Source: Candidatus Thorarchaeota archaeon
GTDB taxonomy: Archaea > Asgardarchaeota > Thorarchaeia > Thorarchaeales > Thorarchaeaceae
Direction of reading: 5' to 3'
Assembly (NCBI GenBank): GCA_020355105.1
Contig: CP070658.1
Coordinates: 1,517,648-1,537,983, forward strand
DNA: 20,336 nucleotides
Shown here: positions 1 through 6,196 of the stretch, one piece after another
Layout: each line of letters starts with the position of its first letter
Numbering within the stretch: the first letter of the stretch is position 1
The notes under the pieces: model-generated
What the model was told of the DNA's origin: nothing
Databases searched by the model: none
Seen by the model: only the letters and a program-made list of their open reading frames with translations
Made by a program: the position numbers and the translations under genes

Positions 1-1
1 G

Positions 2-172
2 GTCCTCCAGCCCAGCTTCATAGTGGCGGACGAGCCCATCTCGATGCTCGACGTCTCGATCCGGGCCGGCATCCTCAAGGTCATGCTCAAGACGAGGCTG
101 GCCCAGGACGTCACGTACATATTCATCACCCACGACCACCCAAACTTTCGAGGACATCATTTCAGCCTATGA
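2..172 (+). pseudogene. Fragment of an oligopeptide ABC transporter ATPase, cut after the H-loop
   Basis: The frame is open from the window edge and encodes a Walker B strand with D-loop (FIVADEPISMLDVSIRAGIL) and then the H-loop histidine in FITHD. This is the signature of OppD/OppF-type ATPases and is close in style to the ATPase at 7163-8143. Similarity ends at about base 139. The reading then runs 11 unrelated codons into a stop at 170-172, so the C-terminal oligopeptide-transporter domain is absent. Third codon positions are G or C in 44 of the 46 codons before the break, which differs sharply from the DNA that follows. The 5' part lies outside the window. This is either a gene broken by recombination or a misassembled contig end; I favour misassembly. 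Confidence 0.7.
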
Positions 173-395
173 TACATCTGGGGATCTAGAGGCTGCTCTC
201 TCTCAGAATGAGATGCATCTTAACGATATACGTGACCATCTTCTGGCAATTGCTGATGCATGGACTGCTACAGCTGAAGCCTTGGAGTCTGCTTACTATG
301 GTGACATGGGCATTATCATCCCTCTGATTATAGCCGGAAGCACATGCATAATTGTCGCATCAGTAGTATTCGTGCGGCGAAGGAGGAGTGCATGA
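141..395 (+). CDS. C-terminal end of a secreted, membrane-anchored protein (5' truncated)
   Basis: Reading from about base 141 in the frame that ends at 395 gives 84 residues. They form a helical, acidic stretch (QTFEDIISAYDTSGDLEAAL and onward), one membrane segment at about residues 57-78, and a basic tail RRRRSA. This is the usual C-terminal anchor of an archaeal surface protein whose bulk faces outward. The in-frame ATG at 213 is unlikely to be the start, because the natural helical sequence extends upstream of it until the composition breaks at about 140. The beginning of the gene is therefore missing. The stop overlaps the start of the next gene (ATGA), which indicates a two-gene operon. 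Function unknown. Confidence 0.55.
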   Translation, partial: QTFEDIISAYDTSGDLEAALSQNEMHLNDIRDHLLAIADAWTATAEALESAYYGDMGIIIPLIIAGSTCIIVASVVFVRRRRSA

Positions 396-682
396 TGTCA
401 AAGGAACTACCAAGTAGTGCACTCGCAGTGCTTCGTTGCCTAGCCAAGCACGGTCCGTTGACGCCCAGGGAGATTAGTCGAAGGTCTAAGATTCCTGCAC
501 GGACCGTTACTGATGCGCTTCGTCGACTCATGAAAGCGAAGCTGCTCGTCAGAGTGCCCGATCTAAGAGACATGAGACTCTGCCTCTACAGTCCTAACCG
601 GGAGGTTCTCCGAAATATGCTGAACATGCACGGAATGGACTCAATGCTAGGGGTTCAGCTGACACTGATACTGAGGGCATAG
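392..682 (+). CDS. Small winged-helix transcriptional regulator (MarR-like)
   Basis: The 96-residue protein is essentially one winged-helix DNA-binding domain. The helix-turn-helix lies at about residues 22-47 (LTPREISRRSKIPARTVTDA) and a short wing at 51-67 (LLVRVPDLRDMRLCLY). The size, the LT-x-x-EIS-x-x-S-x-I turn and the A-L-x-x-L recognition-helix end fit the MarR_2/archaeal wHTH group. The start at 392 (or the next codon, 395) is chosen because AGGAGGAG lies at 381-388 and the start overlaps the stop of the upstream anchored-protein gene. A longer in-frame ATG at 344 has no ribosome site and lies inside that gene. It may regulate its own operon. Ligand unknown. Confidence 0.75.
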   Translation: MMSKELPSSALAVLRCLAKHGPLTPREISRRSKIPARTVTDALRRLMKAKLLVRVPDLRDMRLCLYSPNREVLRNMLNMHGMDSMLGVQLTLILRA

Positions 683-709
683 TCTTCATTGACAGCAAAA
701 AGAAAACTT

Positions 710-732
710 GGCCCAGGGTTGTTCCCTGGGCC
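710..732 (-). terminator. Hairpin terminator for the minus-strand gene at 768-1721
   Basis: A perfect 9-bp stem (GGCCCAGGG / CCCTGGGCC) with a 5-base loop lies between two convergent genes. On the minus strand it is followed by a T-rich run, the complement of AAAAAGAAAA at 697-706. On the plus strand no T-run follows, so it probably acts mainly on the minus-strand gene while also insulating the pair. Confidence 0.7.
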
Positions 733-767
733 CGATACATCAGGAACACTCGACAAGCAGTACGAGG

Positions 768-1721
768 TTAGCCCCTCATCCTGACTACTAGAGCTGCGAC
801 GACAATTACTGCAGCTGCACCGCCACCAACCAGAAGCAGGGTGGTGGTACCTAGAGGATTGACACCGCTAGAGAGTACCCCTAGCGTCGGGTCATAGTCA
901 AGGGTTTCGTTGCCGAAGTATTCGAATGCGAGGTAGATCGACTTGCCTTCATAGTTCTGCCCTGCGTCACCATGAGCGGCTCTCATTTGAACTTGGTGCG
1001 TGCCGTTCTCAGTGAAGGCGTACTTGGCACACTCCATGTATGCATCGCCAAACTCGAAACGGTAGCCTTCGGAATCTTGGTCGAAGTCGGAAGGCTCACT
1101 AGTACCAGTGTTCTGGCCATGTTCGCTCTCAGCGACGGTGAATTGAAAGACCAACAGCGAGTCTTCGTACATCCACTCCCATCCCTCCAGAGAGAAGTCA
1201 AACTTCATCTGGTTCGAGTTGGTCAGGTTGATGTGGACCCGAATCTCAATCTCCAAATCCATTGAACTTGGCATTTCTGCGAGAACCGTGGTCACCGGCG
1301 GACTGAATGTTTCCGAGTTCGTGAAGTTGAAGTGAACTGCTGTGACGACATCACCTTCCTGTTCAGTGATGAAACCGCTAAAGTCCCAGTCAGTAGCAGG
1401 GAGTGTGTAGGGGTCTCCGTATCTGTGATCGACTCCTGCATCATACACTCCATTGTCGTTCGTGTCGTTGGCCTCGAATATATTGCTGAATAGAACATGG
1501 TAGTCGGCCCCCGGGGTCGTATCATTCTCATCCCAAAAGTGGAAGTGGGGCACTTGGTTGTAGGCACTCACCTTCACACCTATGGCATCAGTAGTGAGAC
1601 TTACCACGCCGTTGGCGTGCTGGTATTCGATTCCAGAGCTCTGTGCCGCCACAAAAGGCACGGATGCCAAGAGGGCAGCCAGAGCAAACGTGATAATCAT
1701 TGCTTTGCGCGTTGTGATCAT
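768..1721 (-). CDS. Secreted, membrane-anchored protein of unknown function, paralog A
   Basis: 317 residues. An N-terminal signal peptide ends near AAQ at 25-27, and a C-terminal membrane segment at about 293-314 ends in RMRG, so the bulk should face the outside. It contains several N-x-S/T sequons and a calcium-loop-like stretch, DTNDNGVYDAGVD, at 86-98. It is clearly paralogous to the protein at 4497-5471. Shared blocks include DYHVxFS..FEANDT, W-[DE]-FSGF-[IV]-TE, EIEIRVH, GWEW-x-Y-[ED]-DS, VFQF-x-VAES and FGNETLDYDP. The Met/His-rich insert of the paralog is replaced here by a short Pro/Thr/Glu stretch at 141-152. I do not recognise the family. The promoter is shared with the paralog and a terminator lies downstream. 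Confidence 0.8.
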   Translation of the reverse strand: MITTRKAMIITFALAALLASVPFVAAQSSGIEYQHANGVVSLTTDAIGVKVSAYNQVPHFHFWDENDTTPGADYHVLFSNIFEANDTNDNGVYDAGVDHRYGDPYTLPATDWDFSGFITEQEGDVVTAVHFNFTNSETFSPPVTTVLAEMPSSMDLEIEIRVHINLTNSNQMKFDFSLEGWEWMYEDSLLVFQFTVAESEHGQNTGTSEPSDFDQDSEGYRFEFGDAYMECAKYAFTENGTHQVQMRAAHGDAGQNYEGKSIYLAFEYFGNETLDYDPTLGVLSSGVNPLGTTTLLLVGGGAAAVIVVAALVVRMRG

Positions 1722-1742
1722 TGAATCACCAAGTCAGATTCT

Positions 1743-1770
1743 ATCAAATAGAGATATAATAGTTCTATTC
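1743..1770 (-). promoter_or_regulatory. TATA promoter with operator-like AATAG-N2-CTATT repeat, copy A
   Basis: Read on the minus strand, this block matches 26 of 28 bases of the block at 4446-4473 in front of the paralogous gene. It contains the inverted repeat AATAG-AA-CTATT running directly into a TATA box (TATTATAT, 1754-1761), and then another CTATT half-site. It ends 21 bases before the start codon at 1721. Similarity to the other copy continues upstream to 1806, giving 52 of 64 identical bases without gaps. The plus-strand gene that starts at about 1899 may share this AT-rich control region. Confidence 0.75.
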
Positions 1771-1898
1771 GACATCTATGGAAACGCCGCTTCTAGAGTA
1801 CTCGAACTGGCTTCGAACTGTTTCAATGCCCGTCACAACCCTTGAAAGGGAGATAGCTGACATTCTCGTGCATTTCCATCCGAATGGAGGCACATGAC

Positions 1899-2714
1899 TT
1901 GGACACCGGCCTGCAGAATAGACATGCAGTAGTGACGGGAGCATCTGGCGGAATTGGACTCGAGGTTGCTCGAATATTCCTCGAAGAAGGAGCCAGAGTC
2001 ACAGCGACCTACAGGACATCGAATGTCATGCTCGCTGATCTTCAGAAGAAGTGGCAGAACTCATTGACTCTCCTTCAAGTAGATGTGCGTCAAGAGTCTG
2101 AGATTGAACAGATGTTCCTTGATGCCTGCGAACATCACGGGAGAGTAGACATTCTCGTAGCCAATGCTGGAATTGCTAACCCTGAAGGGAAGGCCATACA
2201 GAAAATGAGCCTAGCGCAGTGGGAGGATACACTCGCAGTGAATCTCACGGGTTCGTTTCTCTGTGCTAAGCACTTCTTTGCCAACCTTGAAAGGCATCCG
2301 GGAGAATCTGCTTCACTGATTCTGATTGGCTCTACTGCTGGCTTCTTCGGAGAGGCTTGGTATTGTGATTACTCGACCTCGAAAGCAGGCCTCCATGGTC
2401 TCTTGATGAGCCTGAAGAACGAGATAGTCCATGTGTCGCGTAAAGGCCGGGTCAACCTTGTGAATCCAGGATGGACTGTCACACCAATGTCCGAAGGTGC
2501 ACTCAATGATTATGGGATGGTCACAAGAATTCTACAGACGATACCAATGCGGAAGGTCGCATCTGCAAAGGACATTGCAAACACAATACTCTACCTCGCC
2601 TCCGACAGATTATCGGGCCACGTAAGTGGACAGACTATCAATGTGGCCGGCGGGATGGAGGGTCGAGTGCTCTTCACGCATGACGAGATAGATCCTTCTC
2701 TTTCCAGAGGTTAG
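1899..2714 (+). CDS. Short-chain dehydrogenase/reductase (FabG-like SDR)
   Basis: Classical SDR oxidoreductase with a Rossmann fold and NAD(P) cofactor. Residues are numbered from the in-frame ATG at 1884. They show the dinucleotide motif TGASGGIG at 18-25, NAG at 94-96, catalytic Asn120, Ser150, Tyr163 and Lys167 (YSTSK), and the VNPGWTVTPM loop at 193-202. The last 15 or so residues go beyond the usual SDR end (VAGGME). The start is placed at TTG 1899, where GGAGG at 1886-1890 gives an 8-base spacing and the normal SDR N-terminus. ATG 1884 has no ribosome site and would put that GGAGG inside the gene. It is first in an operon with a methyltransferase (5-base gap) and a regulator. Substrate unknown; a 3-oxoacyl reductase role is possible. 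Confidence 0.85.
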   Translation: MDTGLQNRHAVVTGASGGIGLEVARIFLEEGARVTATYRTSNVMLADLQKKWQNSLTLLQVDVRQESEIEQMFLDACEHHGRVDILVANAGIANPEGKAIQKMSLAQWEDTLAVNLTGSFLCAKHFFANLERHPGESASLILIGSTAGFFGEAWYCDYSTSKAGLHGLLMSLKNEIVHVSRKGRVNLVNPGWTVTPMSEGALNDYGMVTRILQTIPMRKVASAKDIANTILYLASDRLSGHVSGQTINVAGGMEGRVLFTHDEIDPSLSRG

Positions 2715-2719
2715 TCACA

Positions 2720-3493
2720 ATGAGTTCATTCGACGAGATTGCGTTGGCCTATGACAATTCAATCGACTGGAACGCTCGCCTCAAGAGAGAGATGCCATTT
2801 CTAGTTGAGAGTCTAGAGAAGTCAGGAGGCAATCACGTTCTTGACATGGCATGCGGAACCGGAAGGCACTCCGTGGAACTGGCCGCTCAAGAGTTGAAAG
2901 CCGTCGGCTTCGATTGCAGCCAAGCCATGATAGGTTTCGCCACCAGCTTAGCCCAAGAAAGGGAGTTGGCTGTCGATTTTCAAGTGGCTGACATGTTGGA
3001 CTTCCGCTTCTCGATTTACGGACCATTTGATTTAGCCTTCTGCCTTGGTAACTCACTCGCACTTCTACCAAGTATGGCGGATCTCAAGCAAGTAGTCACC
3101 AACGCGTATTCAGTCCTTCGCCTTGGTGGGACCTTCATAGCTCAAGTTCTCAACTTCAAAGAGATATTATCCACGGGTTTCAGATTCTTCCCAATCAAAG
3201 GTGGAGTCACTCGCAAGAACGAGGATGTCATATTCTCAAGGTTCTACGAACATGGCGAGGGAGATCATTCAACATTGGTGGCATGTTCATTTGTCAAACA
3301 GAATCGTGATTGGGTAACAAGCATCTCAACACAGTCTGTATTGCATACTGAATTGGAATTGATGAGGGGGGCATTAGAGTCTGCTGGCTTCTCTGAGTTG
3401 GAGTTCTTCTCGGACTACTCTAAGAACCCGTTCCACCCAGAGTTCTCAAGGAACCTCGTTGTCAGAGCTGGACGCCCAGAGAGAAACGAATAA
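2720..3493 (+). CDS. Class I SAM-dependent methyltransferase
   Basis: 257 residues, the usual length for a stand-alone small-molecule methyltransferase of the Methyltransf_25/11 type. Motif I is LDMACGTGRHS (41-51), the ribose-binding acidic end of strand 2 is GFD (63-65), an acidic DML follows at 91-93, and motif IV is FDLAFCLGNSLALL (103-116). The C-terminal half has strands and a basic segment but no domain I recognise, so the substrate cannot be read from the sequence. It starts 5 bases after the dehydrogenase stop and ends 5 bases before the next start, so the three genes are almost certainly co-transcribed. The dehydrogenase and methyltransferase may act on the same metabolite (inference). 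Confidence 0.85.
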   Translation: MSSFDEIALAYDNSIDWNARLKREMPFLVESLEKSGGNHVLDMACGTGRHSVELAAQELKAVGFDCSQAMIGFATSLAQERELAVDFQVADMLDFRFSIYGPFDLAFCLGNSLALLPSMADLKQVVTNAYSVLRLGGTFIAQVLNFKEILSTGFRFFPIKGGVTRKNEDVIFSRFYEHGEGDHSTLVACSFVKQNRDWVTSISTQSVLHTELELMRGALESAGFSELEFFSDYSKNPFHPEFSRNLVVRAGRPERNE

Positions 3494-3498
3494 GTGAC

Positions 3499-4395
3499 AT
3501 GATTCACGGCGCAGACCAAGACAATTCTGTACGAGGGATACTTCTGCTCGACAAAGATGATGTATTGGACGCTACCTTCAATGCCCTATCACACACCATC
3601 CGCCGTCAGATCATCATAATGATTGGGAATCAGGGTGCTGTTTCATATACAGACCTGACAGAGCTGGACCTCGAGCCTGGGACTCTCTATTTCCATCTAG
3701 ACAGTCTTGCAAAATCTGAAGATCCTCTTCTGAAAAGGACTGGCAACAAGCTCTATGCTTTGACAGAGTTAGGTCAGGCCGCCTACGAGATCATCCAACA
3801 GGGAGAGGACCAAGTGGGACCCATTGTGAAATCCGCTGGCCGTCCGGGAACAACACAGTTTCTTGTCATTGATTCTGTTTCGTTGAAGCCCATCGTTACA
3901 CGGATTCAATCAGACCCTTGGCGGTTCTTCTTCGAGATAGTGGTGTTTCTTGGACTGTACGGCTACTTCGCTTCTGAAGTGGGACTGCTACCTGTGTTCC
4001 TCTTCTTTCTCCAAGGCTCCTACGACACCGGAATCACCATTCTTGCAGCCCTAGGTGCATGGATTGCTACCTATCTACTCGTGGAAGCTCTCTCAGTACC
4101 GATACTCGGCAAGCGTGGCCTTTCGAAGGGGCTGTTTGCATCAGTCCCAATGGCGTTTGTGCCACATATTCTCGTGCAAACGATGCTCTATTTCACTCCC
4201 CCGATTGAGATTCTCAGTGGGTGGCCTCTCACCATACTATTGACTGTGATAATAGGTTGGAGCACACTCATTCTAACCGTGGCTGTCGCCAAGGCCAAGA
4301 CAGTCAGATATTCCAGGGCTGCAATAGTGACCCTCATTGTCATGAACCTAAATCTCCTGATTCTTGCCCTGGTTAGCTCAACTCTGATACCTTAA
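3499..4395 (+). CDS. Membrane-bound winged-helix regulator (ArsR-like HTH plus about five membrane segments)
   Basis: 298 residues. The N-terminal third (about 22-100) is an ArsR/HTH_20-type winged helix, with the typical ATFNALSHTIRRQII opening helix, a YTDLTELDLEPGTLYFHLDSL recognition region and a wing ending KLYALTELG. The rest is hydrophobic, with about five membrane segments at roughly 143-171, 177-201, 211-233, 241-265 and 272-294. It should therefore bind DNA at the inner face of the membrane, a one-component layout known from archaea. It is the last gene of the dehydrogenase-methyltransferase operon and lies directly upstream of paralog B. It is the best candidate to read the shared promoter block of the two paralogs (inference). 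The ribosome site before the ATG is weak. Confidence 0.75.
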   Translation: MIHGADQDNSVRGILLLDKDDVLDATFNALSHTIRRQIIIMIGNQGAVSYTDLTELDLEPGTLYFHLDSLAKSEDPLLKRTGNKLYALTELGQAAYEIIQQGEDQVGPIVKSAGRPGTTQFLVIDSVSLKPIVTRIQSDPWRFFFEIVVFLGLYGYFASEVGLLPVFLFFLQGSYDTGITILAALGAWIATYLLVEALSVPILGKRGLSKGLFASVPMAFVPHILVQTMLYFTPPIEILSGWPLTILLTVIIGWSTLILTVAVAKAKTVRYSRAAIVTLIVMNLNLLILALVSSTLIP

Positions 4396-4407
4396 GCGTC
4401 AGAAATG

Positions 4408-4427
4408 ACTTCGAGAGTTCTCGAAGT
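4408..4427. repeat. Perfect palindrome upstream of paralog B
   Basis: ACTTCGAGAGTTCTCGAAGT has 9-bp perfect arms around a 2-base centre, 13 bases after the regulator gene and about 28 bases upstream of the TATA box of paralog B. No T-run follows, so an operator seems more likely than a terminator, although it could do both. The corresponding stretch of copy A (about 1789-1808) keeps only about half of the pairings. Confidence 0.6.
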
Positions 4428-4445
4428 ATGGTTTCCATAGAAGTA

Positions 4446-4473
4446 GAATAGAACTATTATATACCTATTTGAT
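4446..4473 (+). promoter_or_regulatory. TATA promoter with operator-like AATAG-N2-CTATT repeat, copy B
   Basis: This block contains AATAG-AA-CTATT at 4447-4458, overlapping the TATA box TATTATATA (4455-4463), followed by CTATT at 4465-4469. It ends 23 bases before the start codon at 4497. With the usual 25-27 bases from box to transcription start, the leader would be only about 10-12 bases. It is 26/28 identical to the block in front of paralog A. A protein bound to the inverted repeat would cover the TATA box, which suggests repression. Confidence 0.75.
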
Positions 4474-4496
4474 TTATCACATACCAGTGACCATCT

Positions 4497-5471
4497 ATGA
4501 TGATCAACAAAGGAGTATTAGTCACGCTGGTTGCAGCGGTTCTTCTAGCAACCGCACCGTTTGCGGTCGCGCAGCATCAACACGGATTTTATTATGAGCA
4601 TTCGTTTGGAGAGACATCCATAACGACCGGAGAGATTGGCGTAATGGTCAACTCGAACGGCGAGGTTCCACGCTTCAGGTGGTGGAATGAATCAGATCCT
4701 GGCACAGACTACCATGTCATGTTCTCCGCCTTCTTCGAGGCGAATGATACTGACAAAGACGGGGCTTTCACACCAGGTGAAGACCAACACGTCGGTGCAA
4801 TCTTCCCGTTTCCGATGGTGGACTGGGAATTCAGCGGCTTTGTCACAGAGGAGCAGAATGATGTTGTGACAGCACTGCACTTCAAATTCACAAGTACAGA
4901 TACAATCTCTCACCACGGTCCAGGAATGATGACCCATATACCGGGAATGTCTGGTATGCCAGGTCACATGAGTCCAATGGATGTCGAGATAGAGATTCGG
5001 GTTCACTTCTACTTGGCAACACCAGACCAGTTCAAGTTCGACCTGCGCGTTTCCGGCTGGGAATGGACCTATGATGACTCGATACTTGTCTTCCAGTTCA
5101 TAGTTGCTGAGAGTCAGCACCTTCATTCACAGATGAGACAAGTATCAGACATTGACCATGAGGGCAACAGGTTCTCATTTGGCTATGGATGGATGGAATA
5201 CGCTCAGAATGCATTTGCTGGAAACGCAACGCATCAAGTTCAGGTGCATGCCTCCCACGGTCCATGCATGGGTGTTCAAGAGGGTAATGCAATCTTCATT
5301 GCTTTCGAGAACTTTGGCAACGAAACCCTCGACTACGATCCGATCATTGGATTCACTCAGCTTGGAACCACTTGGACCTTCTTTGGTATTGACTACGTGC
5401 AGCTGCTAATACTTGCAGGTGGAGTGAGCATAGTTGCAGTAGTGGTCATAGTAGCAAAGAACAGACAATAG
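4497..5471 (+). CDS. Secreted, membrane-anchored His/Met-rich protein of unknown function, paralog B
   Basis: 324 residues with a signal peptide (about 1-26, ending VAQ) and a C-terminal membrane segment at about 301-320 followed by KNRQ. It is collinear with paralog A (768-1721). The calcium-loop-like stretch is DTDKDGAFTPGED (84-96). Unlike paralog A it is rich in His and Met. It has HQH just after the signal peptide, an insert at about 139-161 with HHGPGMM and repeated GM/HM motifs, HLH at 208-210 and HGPCM at 254-258. This pattern suggests binding of a soft metal such as copper, but no known copper domain is visible. ATG 4497 and ATG 4500 are equally possible starts. It is a single-gene unit with its own promoter and terminator. 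Confidence 0.8.
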   Translation: MMINKGVLVTLVAAVLLATAPFAVAQHQHGFYYEHSFGETSITTGEIGVMVNSNGEVPRFRWWNESDPGTDYHVMFSAFFEANDTDKDGAFTPGEDQHVGAIFPFPMVDWEFSGFVTEEQNDVVTALHFKFTSTDTISHHGPGMMTHIPGMSGMPGHMSPMDVEIEIRVHFYLATPDQFKFDLRVSGWEWTYDDSILVFQFIVAESQHLHSQMRQVSDIDHEGNRFSFGYGWMEYAQNAFAGNATHQVQVHASHGPCMGVQEGNAIFIAFENFGNETLDYDPIIGFTQLGTTWTFFGIDYVQLLILAGGVSIVAVVVIVAKNRQ

Positions 5472-5501
5472 TCGCAGAGACTTTTCCCTAGCACGCTATC
5501 C

Positions 5502-5538
5502 GGACCCGGGCATCGCCGCCGGGTCCATCCCCCTTTTT
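5502..5538 (+). terminator. Hairpin plus T-run terminator after paralog B
   Basis: An 8-bp GC-rich stem (GGACCCGG at 5502-5509 / CCGGGTCC at 5519-5526) with a 9-base loop is followed within 7 bases by CCCCCTTTTT, whose T-run is 5534-5538. It lies between the plus-strand paralog B and the convergent LRR gene, whose stop begins at 5541. Confidence 0.75.
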
Positions 5539-5540
5539 AT

Positions 5541-6029
5541 TCACATGGACTCTGGAACCTTCCAAAGGATTCTGTGAAACCGTTCTACAAGAACTTCCGG
5601 CCAACTACCAACAGACTTGAGTGTAAGGTCTGCAGTCAGTGTGGTCGAATCATCAAGTTTGAGCTCTGTCAGATGGGGACAGTGGAAGAGAGGGGAGATG
5701 TCAACGCGTTTCAGTCGATTACTCTGTAGAGATAGCTCCGCCAGTTTTGGGCAGTGTTCGAGAGGAGTGAGATCTACTTCTCCCAGCTCGTTATTGCCCA
5801 ATCTGAGCGACTGGAGCTCTGAACATTTGCTCAATGGAGACAGGTCCACGGACGTTAGCTTGTTGTATCGAATGCTGAGGTCTTGCAGATTACCACACCA
5901 GATCAAGGGGAGCAGGTCAACTGATGCGATATCCCGGAGGTCAAGATTAACGCAGGTTTCAGTAGCCTCCACCCCTAGACTCTTCTCCAGCCCTGTACTT
6001 GTCACGTACCGGATGAAGACCTGTACCAT
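5541..6029 (-). CDS. Leucine-rich repeat protein
   Basis: 162 residues, probably cytoplasmic because no signal peptide or membrane segment is visible. It has four 24-residue leucine-rich repeats at about 37-60, 61-84, 85-108 and 109-132, each of the form V-D-[LI]-x-P-L-x-x-C-x-x-L-x-x-L-x-[IL]-x-x-N. The last repeat has lost the Asn. A preceding half repeat (NLDLRDIAS) acts as the N-cap, and a non-repeat C-terminal cap (about 133-162) contains WPEVLVERF. Such repeats form a curved protein-binding surface. The V-D-L-x-P-L-x-x-C style is, to my knowledge, common in Asgard archaea. An in-frame stop 24 bases upstream limits the start to ATG 6029. The partner is unknown. Confidence 0.85.
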   Translation of the reverse strand: MVQVFIRYVTSTGLEKSLGVEATETCVNLDLRDIASVDLLPLIWCGNLQDLSIRYNKLTSVDLSPLSKCSELQSLRLGNNELGEVDLTPLEHCPKLAELSLQSNRLKRVDISPLFHCPHLTELKLDDSTTLTADLTLKSVGSWPEVLVERFHRILWKVPESM

Positions 6030-6083
6030 AGAGCAGACCCCTTGGTCGATTGGTTATCGTAGGCGCGACGGCAATGAATTCCG

Positions 6084-6166
6084 AGGAATCTCCATCTCTT
6101 AAGAATTGCTTGTCCTGAATTTGAGTACCCGGTTCACCGATTAGCTAAAGAGGGATGGAGATTCCT
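6084..6166. repeat. 13-bp inverted repeat between divergent genes
   Basis: AGGAATCTCCATC (6084-6096) and GATGGAGATTCCT (6154-6166) are perfect inverted copies separated by 57 bases. They lie in the space between the LRR gene (minus) and the DUF1028 gene (plus). Each arm reads ATGGAGATTCCT outward. The pair could be a control site for divergent transcription or a copied gene start. The 8-bp palindrome TCTTAAGA (6097-6104) touches the left arm. Confidence 0.5.
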
Positions 6167-6196
6167 TCTGCTGGAAGTGAATTGGAGGATTGTGGT

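Noticed and set aside
344..391. Longer N-terminus for the winged-helix regulator from ATG 344
   Set aside because: It lies within the upstream gene, has no ribosome site, and the AGGAGGAG at 381-388 clearly serves the start at 392/395.
1801..1820. Direct repeat of TCGAACTG upstream of paralog A
   Set aside because: Two 8-bp copies only, not present in front of paralog B; too short to call a regulatory repeat.
4692..5126. 144-codon minus-strand open frame opposite paralog B
   Set aside because: It is an antisense shadow of a gene with clear homology, with no ribosome site and no recognisable domain.
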